A stretch of 26,092 nt of DNA from Stramenopiles sp. TOSAG23-6 (taxonomy: Eukaryota; Sar): the NCBI GenBank assembly GCA_900128565.1, contig LT635950.1, positions 1-26,092 of the forward strand, in the 5' to 3' direction. Within the stretch, counting starts at the first letter, position 1, and each line of letters starts with the position of its first letter. This document shows positions 8,338-17,896 of the stretch, piece after piece. Made by a program: the position numbers and the translations under genes. The notes under the pieces are model-generated. The model was not told where the DNA came from and searched no databases. It saw only the letters and a list, made by a program, of their open reading frames with translations.

Positions 8338-8339
8338 AA
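7550..8339 (+). CDS. Lysine-rich protein with probable frameshift, 3' end missing
   Basis: Not recognised. The first frame opens at ATG 7550 (MLDIRLYS), then a run of Lys/Arg/Gly (KKKKKKKRGARGKKKK), a Gln/Ser linker and three perfect copies of VKKESFSKNQTS. It ends at TAG 7943-7945, just after a run of nine A (7923-7931). The overlapping +1 frame is open from 7920 and continues with SREEPSYSTSSYSLDWKTTH to the end of the block, with unbiased, protein-like composition. Dropping one A would join them into about 260 residues. The second frame contains SLGTKFGT, encoded by the dispersed TTAGGTAC element, and then runs into the 35-A tract as poly-Lys and a TAA. That end is probably not the real one, since the sequence breaks there in every copy. 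The basic N-terminus suggests nuclear or nucleolar location, by composition only. Confidence 0.5.
7808..7915 (+). repeat. Three 36-bp tandem units in the lysine-rich gene
   Basis: The period is 36 bp (starts 7808, 7844, 7880), encoding VKKESFSKNQTS three times and differing only in the last bases. Equivalents are at 8709-8816 and 25561-25668. Confidence 0.95.
8285..8339. other. Asymmetric centre of the palindrome, with poly-A
   Basis: Arm identity stops at 8284/8340. The 55 bases between are ATTTGGTACAGATTC, 35 consecutive A (8300-8334), then TTTAA. The centre is flanked by an inverted 15-base pair, TTCGTTAGGTACAAA on the left (8270-8284) and TTTGTACCTAACGAA on the right (8340-8354). That motif also occurs in introns throughout the window. 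The last base of the window (26092) is the copy-3 equivalent of 8339, so copy 3 stops exactly where copy 1 folds back. Confidence 0.9.
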
Positions 8340-9074
8340 TTTGTACCTAACGAACAATCTTGTAATAACAAAGAAGGCAAACAATATGAATCTTGTTGTG
8401 TTAATGTACGTAGTGTATCACCAATTACTTCTAAATCAGTATCAAATACATCAACATCGATAGGGTTAGGCTTTTCAATTACAATTGTATTTTTAGGTGC
8501 ATTACTTTCGTAATGCCATTTATTCTCGTTCAACAAATCTACAGTTTTGTTGTCAATAGTGTCAATAGTATGTAATATCTTGTGTTTGGATGCCCAGTTA
8601 TAGTGATGTTTTTGAGATATACTATGTGTTGTTTTCCAGTCGAGAGAATATGATGAAGTAGAATAAGAAGGTTCCTCTCTAGACAATATATGTTTTTTTT
8701 TCAGTCAAGGAGGTTTGATTCTTTGAAAAACTCTCTTTTTTTACTGAGGTTTGATTCTTTGAAAAACTCTCTTTTTTTACAGAGGTTTGATTCTTTGAAA
8801 AACTCTCTTTTTTTACTGCTTTGGACACGATTTTGTTTTTATCAACCAAATATATATTTGAATTGGGTTTAGAACACACATGTTTATCATCATATAAATT
8901 ATGTAATGGTAAAATGTGATCTGAAATTAATGCTGTTTTGTTTGCAGGATGTTGCTGGGATACAATTTGAGAGTTTTGTTGACTTTTTGACTTTGGACCT
9001 GTTTTTTTCTTCTTTCCTCTTGCTCCACGTTTCTTTTTTTTCTTTTTTTTACTATACAAACGGATATCCAACAT
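8336..9074 (-). CDS. Lysine-rich protein, copy 2 (frameshifted, truncated at the palindrome centre)
   Basis: The mirror of 7550-8284, with the first frame 9074-8679 and the second 8686-8336. Here the second frame crosses into the palindrome centre and stops after SLGTN (TAA at 8338-8336), before any poly-Lys. The different ending from the copy at 7550 is produced only by the fold-back join, so neither C-terminus should be trusted. Confidence 0.45.
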
Positions 9075-9360
9075 AATTGTTGTGTTAAATACAATTATGT
9101 TAATTACCTTTGAACAATGTACAACGTAGTATGATCATGATATTGTGGACTAAAAAGTAGACATTGTTTTGTGTTTGGCCACCACCGGACACGTCAAAGA
9201 AAGACTCAGTCACAAAAATGATGTTTGAAAACACGAAATCAATCGAAATCTAAAAATTGTATCGTACGTTAAAAAATAAGGATAACGTTTCAAAAAAAAA
9301 ATTACTTCTGCTGGCACCAAGTGCTATTATTTCCCTCTGTGTTCACGGAAAAAGTACGAA

Positions 9361-11920
9361 ATGAATCGCCCAAATTCGTCACCAGATACAAACAAAACAT
9401 TCCCAAGGCATGAAAGAGAGTCAATAGCAAGGCGTACAAAGTCTGCACAAACCAATTACAAAAAATCTCTGGATGAAAGAACACGAAAAGGACAGTTGGC
9501 AGATGAAAAGTTAAAACATTTTTTTTCAGAACAAGCCTCTTCTTCCAAAAACACCAAAAAACGAGTGACATATTCAGAATCTCGAACACCGAATGCCCCT
9601 TCTGTGGATTTTGGTGCCTCTAGTCGAGATGATATGTTAAAACATGCAAATCTGCTTGGTGGACTTCGACCTCGTGATATGTCAGAGTTTGGTGATTCTG
9701 TTGATTATAATAAGGTATTCTATACCAAACATAATTCACGTGTACCTAATCCACCGTCTGTTGATTTTGGTGCTTCAACAAGAGATGATATGTTAAAACA
9801 AGCAAATCTGCTTGGTGGACTTCGACCTCGTGATATGTCAGAGTTTGGTGATTCTGTTGATTATAATAAGGTATTCTATACCAAACATAATTCACGTGTA
9901 CCTAATCCACCGTCTGTTGATTTTGGAAAATCAAAACGATCTGATATTTATAAACGACACAATGAATTAGAACAAACATTACCTAGAGATATGTCAGAAT
10001 TCGGGGATTCCATAGATTATAATAAAGCGTTTACAACGGAACATAACTCACGTTTTCGAACACCATCACGTGTTGATTTTGGAGCATCTTCAAGAATTTC
10101 TGCAGCGAAATTAGCCACAGGCATGCCTGGTGCTCGTGTGATTGATAAATCCGACGAAATTGATTCAGTTGACTATAATAAGGTATTCTACACAAAACAT
10201 AATTCACGTGTACCTAATCCACCATCTGTTGATTTTGGAAAATCAAAAAGATCTGATATTTATAAACGACACAATGATTTAGGTGCTTTATTACCACAGG
10301 ATAAGTCTCAAGTGAATGATAGTGTTGATTACCATAAAGTATTTTACACTACACATAACTCACGCTTTCGAACACCCTCTCGTGTTGATTTTGGTGTTTC
10401 ACAACGAGACGACATAAAATTTCGTAATAATGATTTAGGAGCATTACTACCTAGAGATATGTCAGAGTTCAATGACTCCATAGATTATAATAAAGCGTTT
10501 ACAACGGAACATAACTCACGTTTTCGAACACCCTCACGTGTTGATTTTGGTGCTTCAAGCCGAGAAGAGATGTTAAAACATGCAAATCTACTTGGTGGAC
10601 TTCGACCTCGTGATATGTCAGAGTTTGGTGATTCTGTTGATTATAATAAGGTATTCTATACCAAACATAATTCACGTGTACCTAATCCACCGTCTGTTGA
10701 TTTTGGTGCTTCAACAAGAGATGATATGTTAAAACAAGCAAATCTGCTTGGTGGACTTCGACCTCGTGATATGTCAGAGTTTGGTGATTCTGTTGATTAT
10801 AATAAGGTATTCTATACCAAACATAATTCACGTGTACCTAATCCACCGTCTGTTGATTTTGGAAAATCAAAACGATCTGATATTTATAAACGACACAATG
10901 ATTTAGGTGCTTTATTACCACAGGATATGTCTCAAGTGAATGATAGTATTGATTACCATAAAGTATTTTACACTACACATAACTCACGCTTTCGAACACC
11001 CTCTCGTGTTGATTTTGGAAAATCAAGTCGAGAAGATTGTGAGAAATTGTCAAATGTTTTAAATACTGTTCAGTTTATAGATAAAAGTGATCAGCACGAC
11101 TCTACAATTGTAACATCAACTTTTGATAATGCAGCAGCAAAACGTCGAAAATCTTCATGTGATCATGATTTTGGTGCTGCAGATAGAGACGATTTATATC
11201 GAGTAATTCATAATTCTATGGGTATGTTTTTATTATGAATTTCGAAATTATTTTTTTTGTATCAAATTTTATATACCTAACGAATTTTTGTTTTTTTTTG
11301 GCATATTTTTTCACAAAATATGTGTGTCTACATCATATTCTGAAACAACAACTGCAAATTTTCCTGATAAAGTTGTTTCACATTTTGACTCCCGATTTAA
11401 AAGAGCACCAAGTTGTACATTTGGCAGTGGGGAGCGTGGTGATGTTTATTTATTAGCAAATCAACTTGGATCTAAGTTAGCACCGCATCCTCGTCGAGTT
11501 GCACGACAAAAAGAATTTGAAAGGAAATCGGAATTATTTGATCGAGGTTTGAAAGAAGTATTAGTCACAGACGATGAGAGCGATGAAGAAAAAACGAAAT
11601 ACGACACCAAGACTTCAATTCGTAGAGAATTAAATAGTACATTAAATAGTACATCAAATCAAAATGGAAAAGAGAAAAAAAACAAAAAGGTAATTTTAGT
11701 ACCACATAATTTAAAAAGTCGACATCCGGCAGTACCACGACAAAGTAAAAAAACACGAAATAAAAAAAGCAAATTTGATGATAATTTAGCAAAGATCAAA
11801 CTAGCAAATGCAAAACATAAACGTCAAAGAACGAAACAAAAGACAAAAATTATCAATAATGCTCGAGGCTGTTCAACTCAATGGATGAAATATTTTCAAA
11901 AAACACAATATAATGATTAA
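9361..11920 (+). CDS. VDFG-repeat protein, copy 2
   Basis: Same coding sequence as 7263-4704 on the opposite strand, and easiest to read here because it is on the plus strand. Exons are 9361-11221 and 11322-11920. The repeat period is visible directly: the phrase GAGTTTGGTGATTCTG starts at 9685, 9841 and 10621, giving a 156-bp period and a 936-bp (six-unit) higher-order period. The intron 11222-11321 starts GTATGT and ends AAAATAT. Confidence 0.8.
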
Positions 11921-12003
11921 AAAATTATAAAACCCTACGTAACCCTCCCAATGGATGAAATATTTTCAAAAAACACAATATTATGACTTTAAAAATTATA
12001 AAT

Positions 12004-13166
12004 TTATTTCACTTTCGAAACAACAATTTTTTGTGATCCTTTCCACTCTTCGCCAACGTCAAGCACAATTTTATTATTTATTTGAGCGACTTCGTAACAT
12101 ATCATATTATGATATTCATCATCATTTAAATCAGTCATGTTTTGTACAAAAATATGTTTAAAGTTTAAAATTTGTTAGGTAAAAATTTCGTAGAAAAAAA
12201 AATGAGGGGTAACCCCTAACCCTAACCATAATTTTAAATGTAAGAAAAACCAACATGCGTTTTGATTTTTCAATCCAAGGATTCCACAATACACCATCAC
12301 GAAATCCTTGTGTATTATTTGTATTCGATGAATGATCCGAAAACACATTGATACAAGTTGTATCGTCTTGTAAAATAATATTTGAAGGTGCATTTAGATA
12401 AATCCGATCCATCTCATTTTCAATTGTAATTTCTTTTTCACTTTCTGTTTTTCGTGTTCGATTATCCAAGGAATCCAAATATGTACATCCAAGTAATCCA
12501 TTAACCTTTGTAGCATTGGTGTTTAGACGAAAATATGTATGAAGAGCCTGTATGATAATGATGTATCCAATAAAATATATGAAATATTAGATTTGGAAAA
12601 TCTTAAATTAAAAATTAAAAAATCATTGAAGGTAAAATTACAGCAGTAAACTCAAATTTTTGTTTTCCATTGTTTGTTACAATTAAATCTTGTTGTAAAG
12701 TGTTTTCAGTAATTGAAATATGCATTTTTAAGTTATACTTGTAAGGCCAACTTTTTACAAATGTGGAAAGAGACAACGAAGTTGAACATGAAGTTATTTC
12801 GTCTTTATCATTTCTATGTTGTATGATGTCACTATCATGAGTCCATGTCAACGTCCGTGCAAACCCATGACTTTTCTTCATTGGTCCACAATCACTAAAT
12901 TGAGGGAAGCATATAGGTATTCCACCACGAATTGCTTTTGGAGGTTTGAACACCGCTTTTTCACTAAGAAAGAGAATTTCACTGCCATTTAGCGTCCAAG
13001 AGGTAATATGACCCCCATGTAAGCAAACTATGACTGTAGCAGACGAAGTTTGTAACTTTACATGTGGCAGAGGAGGACGTGGGAAACTTGAATCATTCTC
13101 TTTTGAGATTTTATTTGATTGTAATGAATCATTCTCTTTTGAGATTTTATTTGATTGTAATGCCAT
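12004..13166 (-). CDS. Glucose-6-phosphate 1-epimerase homologue, copy 2
   Basis: Exons 13166-12642, 12547-12255 and 12136-12004 mirror the copy at 3458-4620, with intact frames and all conserved motifs (SHGFAR, ALHTYF, WNPW, ICYE). There is no sequence difference to suggest independent evolution of this copy. Confidence 0.88.
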
Positions 13167-13497
13167 TTGTGTAAACGAATACTTTAGAAAACTTAGTGCT
13201 AGTACACAATTTGCAGTATACTTCGGGGTACCCACTCGTGATGTTTTTTGAAACTTTTTTCGTGGAAATGCCAGCCCTAACCCTAGTCCGTATTTAAAAA
13301 AGTATTTTTTCAGATCCGGTGATTTTCTTTTTTCTCTCGGCGTTAAATTAAAGACTACCTCATCCTATATACTACTATTCAGTACTACTATATATACGAC
13401 TATACACTGTATTACATATTGATACACTACTATACTACAATAATTTTACTAATAGAGAGATTCATCTAATAATTTCTTGACGAATAGTGTCAAAAAA

Positions 13498-13698
13498 ATG
13501 TTTGGTCTTAAAACACTAGTATTTAGTATTGTTGTTTTAATAGGAATTGGTCTTTATTTTGGTATTGTTTCGATGGAAACACCTTCCAAAACGAAAACAT
13601 TAATTAAAACAAAGAAATTAGAAGCTCATGAAAGTGAGCCTCAACAACCAAAGAGTTTAATGCCAAGCTTTCGCTTTCGTAACTTTAGCACTTATTGA
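13498..13698 (+). CDS. Small single-pass membrane protein, copy 2
   Basis: Mirror of 3126-2926: ATG at 13498, TGA at 13696-13698, 66 residues with one hydrophobic segment. In this orientation it lies head-to-head with the epimerase copy at 13166 and tail-to-tail with the PDZ/FN3 gene ending at 13889. Confidence 0.5.
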   Translation: MFGLKTLVFSIVVLIGIGLYFGIVSMETPSKTKTLIKTKKLEAHESEPQQPKSLMPSFRFRNFSTY

Positions 13699-13888
13699 AT
13701 GACTATCAATTTTACACAGGGTTCCATAGAAACTTATTTCTATACAGAAAGTTTTCACTATTATATTTTGAGTTATATACGTTATATATTGAGTGGGTCA
13801 TAGGTAATATATACCTTTGATTGGGCAGCCATAATAAAACTAATAAAATACATATGATATTGATAATATTGTTTTATTAAGAAGCGTA

Positions 13889-16800
13889 TTAAAAATCAAG
13901 AATTGCATCTTCATCAAATTCGCTATATCCGCTATCACTTACGTCACCTGAAATATTGATACTATTTGAATCATCTTTATTCGGGCTGTTATTATTTGTT
14001 TGTCTTATGGTTAGGGTTTTGCTATCCTGTTCTTCAGATGAAGTTGTTACTTTATTATTTTTCTTATTTTCTGTTTGATCTTTAGACTTGGGCTGATATG
14101 TACGAAGTTTCGTACCTAATGAAATCTGAATTTTTTCAGTGTCATCCTTTGGAGAAACTGGAATAATAATTGTTTTAGCTGGTGGTGCAGGTATTGGAAA
14201 ACCTTCATAAGCAATGACGTCACTTGCTCGGCTATAATCACTCCAACCACCTAATACTGAAAAAGCTCGTACGCGACAAATGTACTTACGCCCTCGTTCT
14301 AATAAGTGACCACGTATTAAAAATGTATTTATTGTTATACTGGTTGCTCTTGTAATCGAACTTTTTTTTTTAGAGTTTTTTAGAGTTTTTTGTGTGTTTT
14401 GTATGTTTTCTGTATTTCGTGTTGGAGTGGTATGCGAATGTACTAAAGAATTCGATATATTATCATCATCCTTCGTATCGAATTCTGTATTATTCATTGC
14501 ATCATCTTTATCAAATGCTGCAGCTGTTATACTACTTACCCCACCAGCTGTACGCCAACCCCCAATGAACTATGGAAAAAAATGTCAAATTGAACATTTG
14601 TTAGTTTTTGTAACTTTTGAATTCTTTTGGATTCAGTACAAAAATAATAAATTTGAAATTAAATGATGAAAAACGTACATATATCGATGACCAATTTGAA
14701 CTTCATATTGTGTTGCACCTAAAACATCAGGCCATCGAATTGTGATACCAGAAAAAGAAATACCATTTTTTTGAAGTCTTGGTGGTGGTGGACGTGTTGT
14801 TGTTGGCGGTGGAGTCGGTGGTACAATTTGTTTTTCATATTTTAAATTGTTTTTTTGAAATTTATTATTCACTTCTAAAGACTCATTTAATTGGTCTGAT
14901 TCATGTAATAAGTGTATTGGTTTCATTCCATCTATGTTGTCATTAATACTACATCGACGGTCTGCCTCTACAACTTGGTCAAGTTCCTCTTCATTGATGA
15001 TACCTTTACTGTATATGTATTGTGAAAAAATATGTTACATTCCAAAGTTCATGTTATAAAAAAATGAATAAATACATTTAAAATTAATGATGAAAAAGCA
15101 TAGAGACTCTNAAAAAAAATANTTATGATGAAAACGTACTGCTCTCTAGCAATTTGAACTACATCACTTTCCATTGACATATTTGAGATATTCGACATTG
15201 CACTGCTAAACCGTTTCCGACTTTTATCATTCATGGTAGAATTATCATTATTATCATTAGTGAATAAACTAAACTGAACAGGTGTTTCGTGATGGTTAGT
15301 TTTGTTACCACTATCCGATAATGAAAAATCATCATCATCAAATTTTGTAACTGTTTTTTCTTTTTTAATATGATCATTTTCTGAATTTAAAGATTTTGAT
15401 CGTCTTCGATTCGTTTTATTAGTTAATGGAGAACCAATACGAACTTGTGGAAAAGGTGTTAATAATAAAGATTTTGTTGAATTTGTAGTAAAATCTGTAC
15501 TTGGTGAATAATTTATGGAAATATTATTTGGAGTATTTCGTATATTTGATGATAAATGATTGGGGTTAGGGTTTGTATTCTTTTCACCTATATTGTGTTG
15601 ACGTTCCATCAGTGGAGGGCATAAACCTGCTAATAATTCTGATGCTTGAACAGCTGCATTTACTTTTGTAGTATGTGTTACTGATCCTTCACAAGCTATC
15701 TGTACTAAAATGGTACGAAGCTTTTTAGACCAGATATTTTCATACCGATTTTCAGAATAATAATTATGAAATTTGTTTTGATCAACAGTTTTGTTTACTA
15801 TATCATCAATAATACCATGCTCTTTATCACTATTTGCTATTCCCAGAAATCGTAATAATGATGCAGTCGCACTGTCCCATGATACGCTTAAGTTGCAATT
15901 CAATTGCTTAGTTAAGAAAATATTATCCTTTGTATTATTATTATTATTAGTAGTAGTAGTAGTAGAATCATTTGTATTATTATTATTATTATTAGTAATA
16001 GTAGTAGAATCATTTGTATTATTATTAGTAGTAGTAGTAATAGTATTATTATTAGTAGTAATAGTAGTAGAATCATTTGTATTCTTCTTCTTATTATTAT
16101 TATTAGTAGTAGTCGTAGTAGAACAGTCTTTTTCATCTAGAGATTTAAGTGGTAACTCCAAATCAATTAATTGAACAGGCAGAAAAGTGTTTGTACCAAA
16201 AGACAACCATTGCATGTATTTTGAAAAAATATGTTTTACATTTTGAAATTCATAAAGTACAAAAAAAAATTGTACGGAAAAAAAAAATTGAAATTCATTA
16301 TGAAAATATATTCCAAAAAAAAAATTCTTTGTTTAGGTACAAAATTTCGTACCAAAAAAAATAAATTTAAAATTCATTATGAAAACATACATCACTTTAA
16401 CATCTTTTTTATAAAGGTCATGTAAATATTCTTGAGTACACACGGATACATCAATTGGTGGTCTTACTTGCAATGCTCCAATGTTTTGTAAAAAAATATG
16501 TCATTTTTTTTTGTTAGGTACAAATTTTTATAATAAAAAAATACGTACAAAAACCAAACAAAAAAATACATCGGATTTGGATTATCTAGAAAAAAACATT
16601 CGAAATTGATGGTGCGTAAACGTACATAGATGCTAATGCTATGGCTGTAGGTAATGTAATTGGAATACATCCAGTGATATTCATCATAGTTGAACTATTT
16701 GTTTTTGAATGTATCGTTTTAGATGTAGATCCCAAATTCAACATGCTTGAACGTCTTAATTTTGGTGTTGTATTCTTACTTGTATTTAACATACTTGAAC

Positions 16801-17753
16801 TTCTTGGTTTTGGTGTTGTAGTATTAGTATTAGTATAATGTGAAAATGTATCATCATTGGTATGCAAATTCGATATTAAGTCACTATTGAATTTTGTAAC
16901 TAAAGATTTTTTTGTACCTAATGAATTTCGAATTTGTTGTGACTCTTCACTTAAACCTGCTCGTCGCATTGCTAACATCTCCATAGCATCTCGCATTTGT
17001 TTAAGCTCAATCTCTTGTGCAGCAATTCGATTTTCTTGAGCAATAATGCGCAATTGTAAAGCTTTTTGCATTTGACACGTGTCATTACTATTAGGGTTAT
17101 CGATGTTTGAGTCAGGAGAATGAAATGAAAGTTGAGAATTTCGAGAGTACCGTGGTGATATTGGTGGTGTTGTTGGTGGTGATGGCATTTGTTTCATTAT
17201 CTCTTGTGGTGACTTATTTAGTGTATTTCGTGTTTTATACGACATCGTAGAATCATTGTCCATCATTAAAGTAGTAAATTCAATAGTCCGTTGATACATA
17301 TTTCGTTCATGTATTGTGGAAAAATATGTTGTATTTGAAAATTGTCAATAAAAAATCCTTAGGTACAAAATGTGGCGCAAAAATATAAATAAAAATTGTT
17401 ACGTACGAAATTTACGAAATTTCATACGAAAAATACATAAATTTAAAATTCATGATGAAAACGTACATGTAAATACTCCACAATATCTGCAAATTTCCAA
17501 TGTAAAACTTTTGTACTATCAATTGTTTGTATCCACATTCCAGGTGATACACCCTTTTTCTTTAACTCATTAATTCTATTGAGTACAGTAGTCACTGTGT
17601 TATTTCGTGTTTTATTACTAGGGTTAGGATTTCCCACAATTTTTGTAGGCGTTTTTTTGCCTTCATTAAAATTTTCAATCTGCGCTCCTCTTCTATGCAA
17701 ACCACACTTTAATTGCAAACCCAATGCACCAGAAGGGACATTAACAATAACAG
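13889..17753 (-). CDS. PDZ / coiled-coil / FN3 protein, most complete copy (5' partial)
   Basis: Exons on the minus strand are 17753-17467, 17308-16626, 16480-16391, 16213-15140, 15014-14679 and 14564-13889. Counting from the first full codon, 3144 nt encode 1047 residues plus stop. Residues 1-110 look like a PDZ domain: the carboxylate-binding-loop-like VPSGALGLQL, then GVSPGMWIQTID and FADIVEYLHERNMYQRTIEF, with an Asn/Lys-rich loop between. Next are a Ser/Pro region with PPISPRYS (about 140-160), a predicted coiled coil (about 174-222, QENRIAAQEIELKQMRDAMEML), the RPPIDV segment (about 329), a Thr/Asn tract (384-450), a Pro-rich stretch (about 776-789) and an FN3-like domain (about 794-943). 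There is no Met before the PDZ loop, and in-frame TAA appears just across the 17753/17754 join, so 5' exons are missing. The architecture suggests a scaffold or adaptor; its partners are unknown. Confidence 0.78.
16481..16625 (-). other. Intron of PDZ/FN3 gene at the A/U border, GT...AT type
   Basis: The only complete copy of this 145-bp intron. It starts GTACGTTTAC and ends TTTTTTACAAAACAT. Joining exon end ...GCATCTAT to TGGAGCATTG gives an open frame (ALASIGALQVRPPIDV). The nearby AG dinucleotides (after TGG and after TTGCA) both lead to an in-frame TGA. Truncated copies lacking the first two bases are at 1-143 and 17754-17896. Confidence 0.75.
16624..17753. other. Single-copy block U between oppositely oriented A copies
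   Basis: This is the only sequence in the window present once (1130 bp). It is fully occupied by two upstream exons of the PDZ/FN3 gene on the minus strand (17753-17467 and 17308-16626), the intron between them and the first two bases of the next intron. Its left border continues the gene into copy 2. Its right border cuts the PDZ exon and joins it to the outer edge of copy 3, so that border is probably a chimeric join. Confidence 0.85.
17309..17466 (-). other. Intron between PDZ and coiled-coil exons, GT...AT type
   Basis: 158 bp, starting GTACGTTTTCATCATGAATT and ending CATATTTTTCCACAATACAT. The joined frame reads DIVEYLHERNMYQRTIEF, a plausible end of a PDZ domain. No AG occurs downstream close to the junction. 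The internal box is TTTTGTACCTAAGG. Confidence 0.75.
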
Positions 17754-17896
17754 ACGTTTACGCACCATCAATTTCGAATGTTTTTTTCTAGATAATCCAA
17801 ATCCGATGTATTTTTTTGTTTGGTTTTTGTACGTATTTTTTTATTATAAAAATTTGTACCTAACAAAAAAAAATGACATATTTTTTTACAAAACAT

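Larger units (their letters stand above)
8340..16623 (-). repeat. Block A, copy 2 (inverted right arm)
   Basis: Reverse complement of 1-8284, with all genes on the opposite strand, including mirrored Ns at 15122 and 15111. At its right edge the PDZ/FN3 gene continues without interruption into the single-copy block. This makes 16623/16624 the natural left border of block A and copy 2 the copy with the most credible flank. Confidence 0.95.
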
